Assembly (NCBI GenBank): GCA_930367205.1
Contig: OV884011.1
Location: 168,465,226-168,529,225, forward strand
Direction: 5' to 3'
From: Acanthosoma haemorrhoidale
Taxonomy: Eukaryota; Arthropoda; Insecta; Hemiptera; Acanthosomatidae
Length of the DNA: 64,000 bases
Shown here: positions 23,401 through 33,466 of the stretch, piece by piece
Layout: each line of letters opens with the position of its first letter
Position numbering within the stretch: position 1 is the first letter of the stretch
The notes under the pieces: model-generated
Databases searched by the model: none
Told to the model about the DNA's origin: nothing
The model's input: only the letters and a program-made list of their open reading frames with translations
Translations under genes and position numbers: made by a program

Positions 23401-25125
23401 AGATAAAAGCGATGACAATGAATGTTCTTCTATAGCAGGCCTTCTTTATTGTGATACAATTATAATGCGCCTTACCGCCAATAGTAAGACTACATTTCAA
23501 CTTGACTGCTGCTCACATAGAGATAGGTTGAACTGAAAAAAGTTTGATATATAGTTGTTAGCCAAATACTAAATATAGTTTCACGGGCGGTTAGAATGAA
23601 GTATCGTATTTCGAAGTTAAATGACTGGTTTAGGGTGGTTTAAAGATCACAAATTTAAAATTTACAACCAGGTGTTTAAAGAAGAAAAGCAATCGTTTAC
23701 AATGCCTTGCCTCATTACCATTGTGGTGGGCGATGACGTATAGAGATTAGATAAGTTAGTAAGGTAATATATTTGTTCAAACATTCACCAGGCAACAGGT
23801 TATGTGCTAGTGTAATCTGCCTAGGGGTTAGCAGATGTGTTAACTAACATACCACTGGTGGCGTCACCACAAGTGCACATTTAGTATTCTGTTCTAAACA
23901 TGTTCCAGCTAAGGAGTTGACAGGATCACACCCGGAACCGGGTATACTGTACTTACTTAGGATTATTTTAAAGAAACTACATTCAAGGACTCGAACCCAC
24001 GACCGTGGTGTAGAGATCACATCAGCTTAAACACTGTATCTGGTCCCTAACAGTGCCAGAAGAGCTTGAAGACTTCGTGCCTGACGAGTCAGGCATTTAC
24101 CAGCAACTCCAAGTGGTACAAGAGTCCCAAAAGAAAAGAGAGGATGGACTGTTGGATAGAAAATTCGAAACATAAAGACCACTAGGAACTAGCTTTTTGT
24201 TTCTGTTTACCCAAGATTTATTCCTAAAGTGGGAATTATAGTTTTATGTATAAACTGTGTTTCAGTTTTAGTTTAGTGGCGCTCAGAATTAGCAAATGTG
24301 ACAAAAAATAAAATAAAGAAATTCTCTGCGTATTTCTCAAACGAATAATTCGAACTTCAGAATAATTATTTTCCCCGCAAAGAATCCATTGGTCACAAGT
24401 AGAAACTACAGCTCTCACAGACGATACAGAGAGTTCTCAGGAGTAGTGGAACCTTTCACCTAGTAATTTACTAAGACTATACCTGTACTATTCTCTAACT
24501 GTTTATATAACAGTTAATGTCTTCTGCCAGCTCTCACTTATATAAATAATCTTCTAACTTATATAATAAATAAATAATAAAATATTCCTGGAATTTTCTT
24601 TTAAATTGCTTGAGATGTTTTATAATAAGATATTGCATTATATTTCAGCTCTAAAGATTACACATGATAACACTGGCGCTATGATGATGAATGGATGCTT
24701 TCAACACTATGCAATAACTGCTAGGACATAAAATAAGACAATGCTGCAATAATGTTACATCTGGTAAAAGGTAAATAGGGCTTGACCAGCGAACAGAGAG
24801 GACTTGACCGGCATATCTTCTGTTGAACTCTAATGTTTCTATCAACTAGTGATAGTCACCTAAGGACTTTTCCGTTATTATTAATTTTGTGTCATTTATT
24901 TAATTTTGTTTCCTTCTTGTATAAGATTTGGCTTTCTTTTATTTATTTTTACTGATAATTATTTAATCTGCTCTTTTTTTCTCGTTTATTTTTTATATAT
25001 GATAATTTTTTTTTTATATTTGTCTTCTTCTCAATAAAATATATAAAATATTCATAACTTCCTATTAAAATAAAACACTGTTAACATCTTATGTACTTTC
25101 ATAGATCTAGATAACTATGGACCAT
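23401..25125. other. Unassigned DNA
   Basis: Apart from a tRNA-like B-box site at about 23,985-24,050, nothing is recognised. The frames at 24,236 and 24,651 (minus) have no domain. Confidence 0.4.
23985..24050 (-). repeat. tRNA-derived relic or SINE head
   Basis: The minus strand contains GTCGTGGGTTCGAGTCCT, a perfect match to the RNA polymerase III B box (GGTTCGANTCC). Upstream, GTTTAAGCTGATGTGATCTC resembles a degenerate tRNA D-to-anticodon region. The T-stem does not pair, so it is not a functional tRNA. It may be the head of an old tRNA-derived SINE. Confidence 0.35.
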
Positions 25126-25128
25126 GTA

Positions 25129-25925
25129 AGGGGTCTTTCATTAAGCGCTCCTATCTTTAAATTTAAATAAAACAAAGTGTGTGTGAGATATCACCAACAT
25201 TTTGTATTCGTTTGAAAGGCCTATCAATGCCATTACGTATGTAATATAGCATCGTTCAAATGTCTGCCACAGCTTCGCTTGGTGGCGTGCATCCGAAATG
25301 TCCAATTTTCCATGACTGGCGCATAAATCAGGCTTAATTTGACCGATGACATTGGTTATGTTGGCTTTGAAGATCGCTGTGATTTGTGGCTTATTCGCAT
25401 AGATCTGTGAGATCTACAAGAAAAAGTCTAACGGGGTCAAATCGCACAATCTCGGTGGCCAGTTCACATCACCTCCACGTGAGATGACCGCACATCATTG
25501 TTTATGGTCGTTTACCTTCAGCTCCTGGGTCAGTTGAATTTTGTAAGGATGCAGGTCCAAGTCACGACGCAAAATTCGCCAAGTTGTGGTCTGCGAAAGA
25601 CCGAGTTCTTATGAGCGACGCAAAATCGACTGGCTCGGATTCTCCTGCACACTCTCACAGACTGCGGCGATGTTTTCGGCAGATGTTGCGTTTCGTCGAC
25701 GCACGGGTGTTGGTTGATTGTTTACTGAACCAGTGGACTCAAATTTATCCACCACACTGCGAATAGTCCTCTCGGTAGGACGGTTATGGCGACCGCGGAA
25801 CGTTTCCCGAACATAACACCCATATTGATAAAACAATTTTATCATTTTTTGAACGCTATATCCGTCCATGGTGATTAGAAACAACAAACTAAATGAATAA
25901 CAGCCAATTCGACAGACGCAGCTTC
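25129..25925 (-). pseudogene. Mariner-superfamily transposase remnant with internal deletion
   Basis: On the minus strand the frame starting at 25,869 encodes an N-terminal helix-turn-helix region: MDGYSVQKMIKLFYQYGC, then CYVRETFRGRHNRPTERTIR, VDKFESTGSVNNQPTPVRRR and NIAAVCESVQENPSQSILRR. A frameshift follows, then LGLSQTT.WRILR.DL and LTQELK. The frame then jumps directly to NWPPRLCDLTPLDFFL, the third catalytic block. The central catalytic region holding the first two acidic residues is missing. The NRP..TIR.....F...GSV pattern and the PP..CDLTPLD.FLW block are widely seen in a DDE transposase family of insects. The left edge near GGGGTCTTTCATTAAGCGC may be a terminal repeat, but I could not match it on the right. 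Confidence 0.75.
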
Positions 25926-27635
25926 AACAATATGGCCTCTATCAACTATCAAAGTTCGGAAGTCCCTATTGGAAGACGCTTTAGAAACCAATAAATACTT
26001 ACAATGTTACAATTATGTTAGAACAGAGGTAAGAGAAGAAGATGTTAGAGCTGGTATGTTGAAATGAAAAGTTCTATAAATTTAAACGAAAACTATGGGA
26101 TATGTACCACCTTCAAACCTTCTTGTGGCAGCAGTAAACACAGTGAGCGTGGTCTGGACTATCGGAACTTGTAGACTATCTCATCAAATTATCAGAGGAT
26201 TATGGAAGGGCCTTGCATGAAATATATATTACTTTGTGGAAGTCATTCAACAGCACAAGGAATAATTTAGTCTTAGTTAAAACGTCTGTTTATCACTAAA
26301 TGATATAATTTACATTTTTACTGCCAATGTTACATGTGCAAAGTTGATCGTTCCATTGTATCTTTAACCGATGTCACGCCAATCTATACATATACAATGA
26401 CATGAGAGAAATACAGACCTATTTCCGATGAATAAAGGCCTTTTGTTCAGGCAAGAACCAATAAAGAACAAGTGTTAGATATGCAAGGTAACCTAAGCAG
26501 GATTCGTCGCCACTTCTCTCACACGAGTCTCCGTGAGCCACTCACCGTACTCAGCGCTCAATGAGGCCACTATAGCCTCAACTCTATGCAGCCACAAATA
26601 TAATATATAGGTCAATTATAGAATTTTGTAAGAGAATTTGGTTAAGTGTTTAATCCAACAAATGCATATTTTACCGAGAGCTCAAATGAAATCCTGCAAA
26701 AGGATTCCAAGCTGGGACCAGTGACTTGGTCGGGATCTGTTTTATCAGACTTGAGCATCCTGCCGAAAATACCTTTCAGCCTGCAAAAATAAAATAAAAG
26801 GATGACAACCCCCCGTCGGGCAAGACAAAGAACGCCGAGAGTCAAGACGTCTGGTCTCCGGAAGATCTAATCTGTTGAAAAGGTTAAATAAGATGTGAAA
26901 CGGCGAATAAGCAAGAAGAGAAGTGATTCACACCTGCGAAGGTGCAGTCCTTGCCTCTCTGAGTCATCCTCTTCGTGAGTCTGGATCCGGTCTGTAACCC
27001 CGGGCATTCTTCTGCACTCAGTAGGGCTCAACTGCACAAATATTTCCGGCCCTCTGGCTCTTCTCGCCATTTACACTTACACACTCATGGTCCTGCTCCA
27101 GCTAGTGGAGTTGCCAGGAAAAGAAGTGTTAAACATTTTTTATCAGTTATTTTGACTCGAATTTGTTTTCATCTTTTGGGGAAACTATGCAACAGCAAAA
27201 AAGATGCTATGCAGAAGTTCTAGAGTTACAATAAGTACCCTCAATGTTCGCTAAGTTGAAAAATGGCTCTGGGCAATGGATACAAGTTGACGACTGCAAA
27301 AAGTTAATCTTCTACGAATTTAAATAGCATGAACCTGACTCATTTATCTCTAAAATAGAATTTGAATAGTGAATAGAAATGAATAGACAAACCATTAGTG
27401 CTCAGATGTGGTCCAGAAACGGTAAATCTGCTAACTCAACCAAGGTCTGCTACCTACTAGAAAAGAATTAAATCTTTATTCCTACTAATATAATATTCAG
27501 GCGAGGAGGATTACATGGCGTCTCTCCTTCTGGGCTCTCCAAGGGCTTGGAATGAATTCGAAATAATAGTTAACTAGTAATATTAAAATTGGTTTTACCA
27601 TTTGTATTTTTTTTACTGCCATCACTTAATTAAAA
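25926..27635. other. Unassigned DNA with one GC-richer island
   Basis: A GC-richer island lies at about 26,800-27,120, with overlapping short frames on both strands and no recognisable domain. The remainder is AT-rich without features. Confidence 0.4.
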
Positions 27636-28310
27636 AAAATGATTATTATAAACTTCTTCATTGTTATAAAATTACAATTTGCCTTATTGGGCAATACTAA
27701 TTGTGATGTTCTCAACCACACCATATTTAATATTTTCATTCACTCGCTTGTTCATACGATAGTATTTAGAAACACCCCAAAGACCTCCAAATCCAAACGG
27801 TTATCACCTCCCTTGCATGCGAAAGAGGAAGCGAAGACTTGGGAAGTCCCCACGATCCTCCTTCAGGCGCGTCACCGGATACGAGCCAGTGGAGGCTGAC
27901 CAATTGTACCTCAGGACATGATTGCAGAAACTGGCTATTGCCAGGACTCCCTCTGTCACTTATTTGTAGCAAGTCGCGAGGCCACTCCCGCTTTAGTCTC
28001 CTAGGAGCATTATAGGGACGAGTGGCTCAGTGTAATGCCTATGCTAGGGGATTGGGTGGTTGGATAGGTTTCTGTGGAATTTCATGAGCTTGGAAGGGAT
28101 GAGTTCAAGAATATATGGTATATTCAGATCGTTATGAAGAGTTTTGTTGCTAACGTAATAAGGAGCATTTACTATTGTTCTCAGGACGTTTGATTGAAAG
28201 GATTGGATACGCCCCCATAGCTCTATTCCGTATGCCCAGATTGGCTTAAGTATAACTTTGTAGATTAGTAATTCATTTTCTATTGAGGGATGTTAAGTGA
28301 ATTAAAATTG
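27636..28310 (-). mobile_element. Jockey-like LINE family J, 3' part, minus-strand copy
   Basis: On the minus strand, 28,290 to about 28,000 encodes the LINE C-terminal region: LLIYKVILKPIWAYGIELWG, then FQSNVLRTIVNAPYYVSNKT, then LNIPYILELIPSKFMKFHRN. This is followed by the family 3' UTR and a tail ending near AATTGTAATTTTATAACAATG. The block order equals that of the plus-strand copies at 28,790 and 31,568. The 5' part of the element is missing. It is a pseudogene copy of a Jockey-like LINE. Confidence 0.82.
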
Positions 28311-28789
28311 TAAATTTTAAATGTATATATGTAGTAGATGAAAACTGAAGGCGCATTATGAAGATATACTCACGGAGATTCACTTAAGGTTCAATATTGC
28401 TATAGTATCGGCTGTCACCTTTGATCACCTTTGATCACAATAATGTGCAGGGCAATAAGAATACTATGAAGTGGTATTATTACGATGGTTAGATAAATAC
28501 ATTTGGGTTTACTCATCGTCCTTTCCTCCTCTCTAAGTCTATATTTTCGACAATATAACATTATACAACTCCTGTTATCTCCAAATGAAATATTTGAACA
28601 GTCTATTCTCAATGAGAACTTCAGAACTGATGCAGTCACTATAAAGAAATATCTTGGCATCATTTCCTGCGTGATGTTGCCAATGAAGAACTCTTTACCT
28701 TCCAAGAAAGTGGCGAGTTCTAGGCATCTGAGTAGAGAGGAAGTGACCTTACATAAAGTCGTGGAAATATATAATTATATAAAACCGAT

Positions 28790-29255
28790 AAACGATCTTA
28801 ATACACCTTACATTCTCGAACTCATCCCTTCCAAGTTTATTAAAGTCCATAGTAACCTATCCAACCACCCTAATCCCCTAGCATAGTCATTACACTGCGC
28901 CACTCATCCCAATAATCCTCCTCGGGGACTAAAACGGCAGTGGCCTCGTGACCTGCTGTAAATGCGTGACAGTGGGAGTTTCTCCTATCATGCCCTGAGC
29001 GTATGTGGCCCTCGCGCACTTCGTCAGCCCCCACTGGCTCGTATCCGGTGACGTGCCAGACGGAGGAGCGTGGGGGACTTCCCAAGACTTCGCTTTCTCT
29101 TTCGATTTCGAGGGAGGTGACAGCTATATGGATTTGGGAGGTCTCTGGACTGTTTGTAAATACTGAAAATATTTATCACAATTACTTATTGCCCAAAGAG
29201 GCAGGTTGTAATTTTATCATAATAAAGTTGTTTTTATCAATTGATGATGGGCCTG
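28790..29255 (+). mobile_element. Jockey-like LINE family J, 3' part, plus-strand copy
   Basis: The copy starts at NDLNTPYILELIPSKFIKV (near 28,790), retains LSNHPNPLA and a stop, then the 3' UTR and the tail TTACTTATTGCCCAAAGAGG to AATAAAGTTG. The 127-codon frame that begins at 28,503 is a fusion of unrelated upstream sequence with this LINE end. The copy is inverted relative to the one at 27,636-28,310. Confidence 0.82.
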
Positions 29256-30639
29256 TGTTCTAGTACCGAATAAGGTGGTGCGTTCATTTTTCACCAGGAG
29301 CTTGGAAGTGAGAGGTATACACACACTGCATACCTATTCGATCCTATCTACCATAACTTTAAATTTAGAAGCATCATATGTTAATAAGGTAATTTTATAT
29401 CATCTAGTTGTTGTTTTTTTCGAAAACAACAACTGTTAATGAATGTTAACAACGTTTCTTCCAACAATATTGATTTTTTGTTATTACGTCAAACCCCCAG
29501 CCCTTTGCCAGTAGTCAATGAAAAAATACCTTACTATCATATAGAGTAGTGCATCAAATAAAAGATCTCGGTGTCCTCAGTAATAATATGTAAATGTAAT
29601 TTTTGAACTTTAGTAACATATCGTTTTCACTGTTATTTTCTAATTCAAAAATCGGTTTATTTTCAATATAGCCAACATAGTCTTGTGCTAATATGCAATG
29701 GCATTTAGTTTAAAAACAAAAGACTATCCAACCTGTGATTTGTTAAACGACAAGCTATTTTGCATAGCAGCTGCATAAGACACCCCGATGACAATTTTGA
29801 CTGCACATTTGGTTTTTTTTTTGCATTTCTAGGAACATGTTTAAAATGTCTTATAATGGTTATCATTAAAAAATGTTAAGGGTTTCTTCTTTGAAGGGGA
29901 AAATACTAATTAACCTTAAGCTAAACTTAACATTTGGCCTTCTTAGATAGACCACTAGTCCTGACTTTTTTAAGCTGATTTTCTCGTACTTGTAGTTATT
30001 TTATATTAACCGACCCCTATTCACGGAAATCTCAGGTGTAGGAGATTCTATATAAATTCATAGAGACACAGGCGAAAAACAATTAACCCTCATCTTCATC
30101 AGAGGAAATCCGCCTTTTTAAGACTCGGGGAAGAAAGGATGAATATTGCTTTGTGAGTGGAGAAGAGTCATCGAGTTTTTAGTGGGCTATGTGACGTGTC
30201 TACCTGAAGAGGAAAAAGATGTCCTCTAATTGCACGGTGTGATAGACACAAAACTCCGGAGGATCATCAGCCCCCGAAGAAGAAAGGACCTGATTCCGAA
30301 CAAAAAAAGCCAAGGCTGTGAGTCAGCGAGGCAGGCAGAGAGTACGTGCTAGGATTCAGGGCTTCCACCTCTTATCAGCACCTTCGGGGACGGCGGAGAT
30401 CTCAACTGGAGCCGGGAGAATGGTATTTCACCTACAGCCAGTCACTTCCATTACTCCATTTTATGTCACAGGTAAATATCTCCAATTCGATGCTATAGAA
30501 CCGTAACGATTCACTCCCAACAATGAATAAGCACACGAATCAGTTTAAAATGTGAAGAACATTTTACCTTTTTTAATCTTTAGTAAAAGGTAAAATGTTC
30601 TTGGTAGAAATCCTTGGTAGACTCTCACTACCTTCCTGA
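29256..30639. other. Unassigned DNA with two perfect hairpins
   Basis: No gene recognised. A 12-bp perfect inverted repeat (AGTTGTTGTTTT/AAAACAACAACT, 29,406-29,434) and an 18-bp perfect one at 30,555-30,602 are present. A GC-richer stretch at 30,240-30,475 ends in a donor-like CAG/GTAAAT but has no convincing exon. Confidence 0.45.
30555..30602. repeat. Perfect 18-bp stem-loop
   Basis: The arms AAGAACATTTTACCTTTT (30,555-30,572) and AAAAGGTAAAATGTTCTT (30,585-30,602) are exact reverse complements around a 12-nt loop. There is no coding context. It could be a tiny mobile-element relic or a structured RNA element. Confidence 0.8.
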
Positions 30640-30825
30640 TTCCATCCGCCTTTTTAGGCATTCCACACCCTATATCCTTCTCATACATCCTTCGAATGGG
30701 TGATTCCCCTTAGTGAAAGGCACTCATCAGCCCTAAATAAGTTTCCTTTATTTTTCCCACATCATATTTTTATAAGTTTGAGAGCTAAGGGGAAAAAACA
30801 AAACCTTTTTTTAAAAAAAAAATCA
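30640..30825 (+). repeat. Dispersed repeat C, plus-strand copy
   Basis: It matches the inverted segment 9,125-9,300 over about 150 bp and ends TATAAGTTTGAGAGCTAAGG followed by A-rich sequence. The end resembles that of repeat B copy 2 at 22,330-22,347. It is probably the 3' end of a poly(A) retroposon. Confidence 0.65.
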
Positions 30826-31567
30826 CTTTTGTTTGACAAAAATGTATTAAATATTACGTTTAAATTGTTTTTCAGGCAGGTTCTATACTCTCAATTGAAA
30901 ACTTGAAATTATTATTAAATTAAATATAATTACACCACCATTGGTCTTCAGAGATAATATTTTATATGTAAGTATACTTTTACATATTTGGATATTGGGC
31001 ATTTATCTTGCCTGTATCTCTCAACAACAGCTGACAGATCAATATAGGTCCAATTACTTAATAACTTATTTATGTCTGAACAACTTTAACATGCATATTG
31101 ATTCATGAATTGACCTGTAGCAGATTGAAGATAGCTTTATTCGTCCTATCAAGCAAGAAGATTCTACAATTTGAAGGAGAGACAATTGTCACATTAAAAA
31201 GTAAATCTAATTTTGCATATGAAGCACTTGTTGAAGCGTTTTAAAACGCAAGCTAAGAATGAAAGGTTGTGTGAAAGAAGGAAGGACTCCGACACCCATT
31301 TCTTTTTGGTGCGATAATGACGAAAAGAACACTTAGGTTGTATTATTATTTTGTTGTGGAAAACTGCATAGAGTTTAAAAACGATTAAAAGAAAATATTT
31401 TTTAGGCTGCGACCCATCTCCAGCACCCAGAGCAGATCGTACTGGAATAGGAACTTCACCTGTTTTTAACAGCTATTAGGGCTTGCTATACTAATGATGA
31501 ATGATTTCTTCTTGAGTTTGAACATACATAGAATGATACATAACATAGAAATGTAAAAAAAAAACCA
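30826..31567. other. AT-rich DNA, no gene seen
   Basis: Nothing recognisable on either strand. Confidence 0.45.
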
Positions 31568-32300
31568 CACACGAGGCTAAAAAGACAAGAACTTAACATA
31601 CGCTTTACACAACTGTACAGACTACTTCATCTCTCCCATCTCTCAAAAGAAAATAAACTACTAACCTACATAGTTATACATAAGCCAATCTGGACATTCG
31701 GAACAGAGCTATGGGGGACATCAAAAAAGTCGAACATCAAGAGAATCTAATCCTTTCAATCAAAAGTCCAAAGAACAGTAGTTAATGCCCCTTATTACGT
31801 CAGCAACAAAACCCGTCATAACGATCTTAATATAACCTACATTCTTGAACTCATTCCTTCCAAGTTCATAAAATTCCACCACCCTGACCCCCTAGCAGTC
31901 ATTACACTGCGCCACTCATCCATATAATCCTCCTTGGAGACTAAAGCGGCAGTAGCCTCGCGACCTGCTACAAATCAGTGACAGAAGGAGTCCTGTGGCC
32001 AGTTTCTCCAATCATGTTCTGAGCGTCTGTGGCTTTCGCGCTCTCAGCCTTTGCTGGCTCGTATCCGGTGACGCGGCTAATGGAGGAGAGTGGGGGACTT
32101 CCCAAGACTCTTCCTCTTTCTCATGCAAGGGAGGTGACAACCATGTGGATTTGGGAGGTCTCTGGACTCTTTGTAAATACTATATGAATGAGCGAGTGAA
32201 AGAAAATTGTAAATATGGTATGAATGAAAACATTTATCACAATTACTTATTGGCCAAAGAGGCAGGTAGTAATTTTATCATAATAAAGTTGTTATTGTCA
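31568..32300 (+). mobile_element. Jockey-like LINE family J, longest plus-strand 3' copy
   Basis: The segment encodes the ORF2 C-terminal region with two or more frameshifts: RLKRQELNIRFTQLYRLLHL, then ENKLLTYIVIHKPIWTFGTE, SFQSKVQRTVVNAPYYVSNK and LNITYILELIPSKFIKFHH. The 3' UTR follows, with a 36-bp motif partly duplicated at about 32,180-32,240, then the tail ending in AATAAAGTTG. It is a dead copy. The order agrees with the copies at 27.6 and 28.8 kb. Confidence 0.82.
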
Positions 32301-32335
32301 ATTGATGTTGGGCTTGGGTTCTATAGAGAGTTCCC

Positions 32336-32510
32336 ATAGATCTTCCAAATCGACATGGTTGGATTTGGGAGATCTATGGGCTGTTTCTAAATACTATGGT
32401 ATGAACGAGCAAGTGAATGAAAATTGTAAGTATGGTATGGTTGAAAACATCACAAGTACTCATTGCCCAATCAGGAAGATTGTAATTTTAGCCCAATAAA
32501 GAAGGGAAAT
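32336..32510 (+). repeat. Extra family J LINE tail
   Basis: Directly after the previous copy, the 3' UTR end appears again (GGATTTGGGAGATCTATGGG, the TATGAACGAGCAAGTGAATG motif, then GGAAGATTGTAATTTTAGCC and CAATAAAG). This is either a second insertion or a duplicated tail. Confidence 0.7.
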
Positions 32511-32669
32511 GTCATTAAATCCCAGAACTATACTATATATACAAGGAATATGTTAGCTCATTTAAGGCATAAGAGTTGCAACTATGTTGTTGTAGACATT
32601 GTGACTTGTGACTATGTGAGGTGGTGAACTGTATTATAGTTGACTACAGGTGGAAGACACAATACTATA

Positions 32670-33466
32670 TGTCGGGTCGTCACTAGGGGGGTGCCTTGTT
32701 ACCCTAGCCCTGGTGATAAAGTGAGGGTTGGGTTGAGTTTACAGCCTGGACAATCGTTTCATGGCGGCTTTACTATCTGACTCCATTTTTTGGTATGTGC
32801 CCCGACAGTGCACTATGTTCAGTAGAAGAGGTATAGGGTAGGTAGTTGGGTAGTTTGTGTGGTCTTTAAATGACCACGAATTCACACTCGGTATCTGAGG
32901 GTAGGCGAAATCCGTCCGGATCCCAAAAGCGAGTGGTAAGTTTGCAGGGCCACGACAACCGTTGTCCACTAGGGAGAGGTCTCTCTTAAGGAGGTGCTAG
33001 ATTTAGCGAGACGAAGGAAGAGATTCCCACTAGGAAGGTGAGGGGTCTGTCAACACCGGACTAAAACGTAGCGAGGCGAGGAGAGATAGAGATGTAGAGG
33101 TTTTTCATAAAGAAGCAGCAGTTTCAGAGTTTCAAGCAGGAGCCACGAGCCAGTGTAGTTGTCAGGAGAATGATTTACCGGACCCAAATCGCTGGGCTTA
33201 AATATCCAGCTAGCCTTGCTTTCCTGTCCTTGTGGCTTTCCTTTGTTCCCTAGCAGAGGCTGGAAGGGTTTGCCGGCGGTTTGGGCCTCATACCTGACTA
33301 CAGCTGGTGTCCCAGCTCATATAACTAACTGGCCCTGGCAGCATGTTTTATTGTTTAACATATTTACAATGATTTATATTTGGGGGTAATGTTATTTACA
33401 TTTCTTTACAATATATGTACAATAGAGTATGGGGTGATTTCTCTTATTTAGTTAGCGGTCGCTACA
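32670..33466 (-). mobile_element. Solo LTR (family L), 797 bp, minus orientation
   Basis: The reverse complement begins TGTAGCGACCGCTAAC and ends GTGACGACCCGACA, matching the ends of the LTR at 11,420-12,524. Internal blocks are also shared (CTACGTTTTAGTCCGG, GGATCCGGACGGATTTCG, GAAACGATTGTCCAGG). The flanks CTATA and ATATA are only an imperfect 5-bp duplication. No internal retrotransposon genes are adjacent. Relative to the other copy it lacks about 300 bp, including the second TATA box. Confidence 0.85.

Noticed and set aside
28503..28886. 127-codon plus frame as a gene
   Set aside because: Its second half is the C-terminal end of the family J LINE; the first half is unrelated sequence that happens to be open.
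30318..30506. Possible exon ending at CAG/GTAAAT
   Set aside because: The donor is good, but the frame shows no recognisable protein pattern and no acceptor or partner exon was found.
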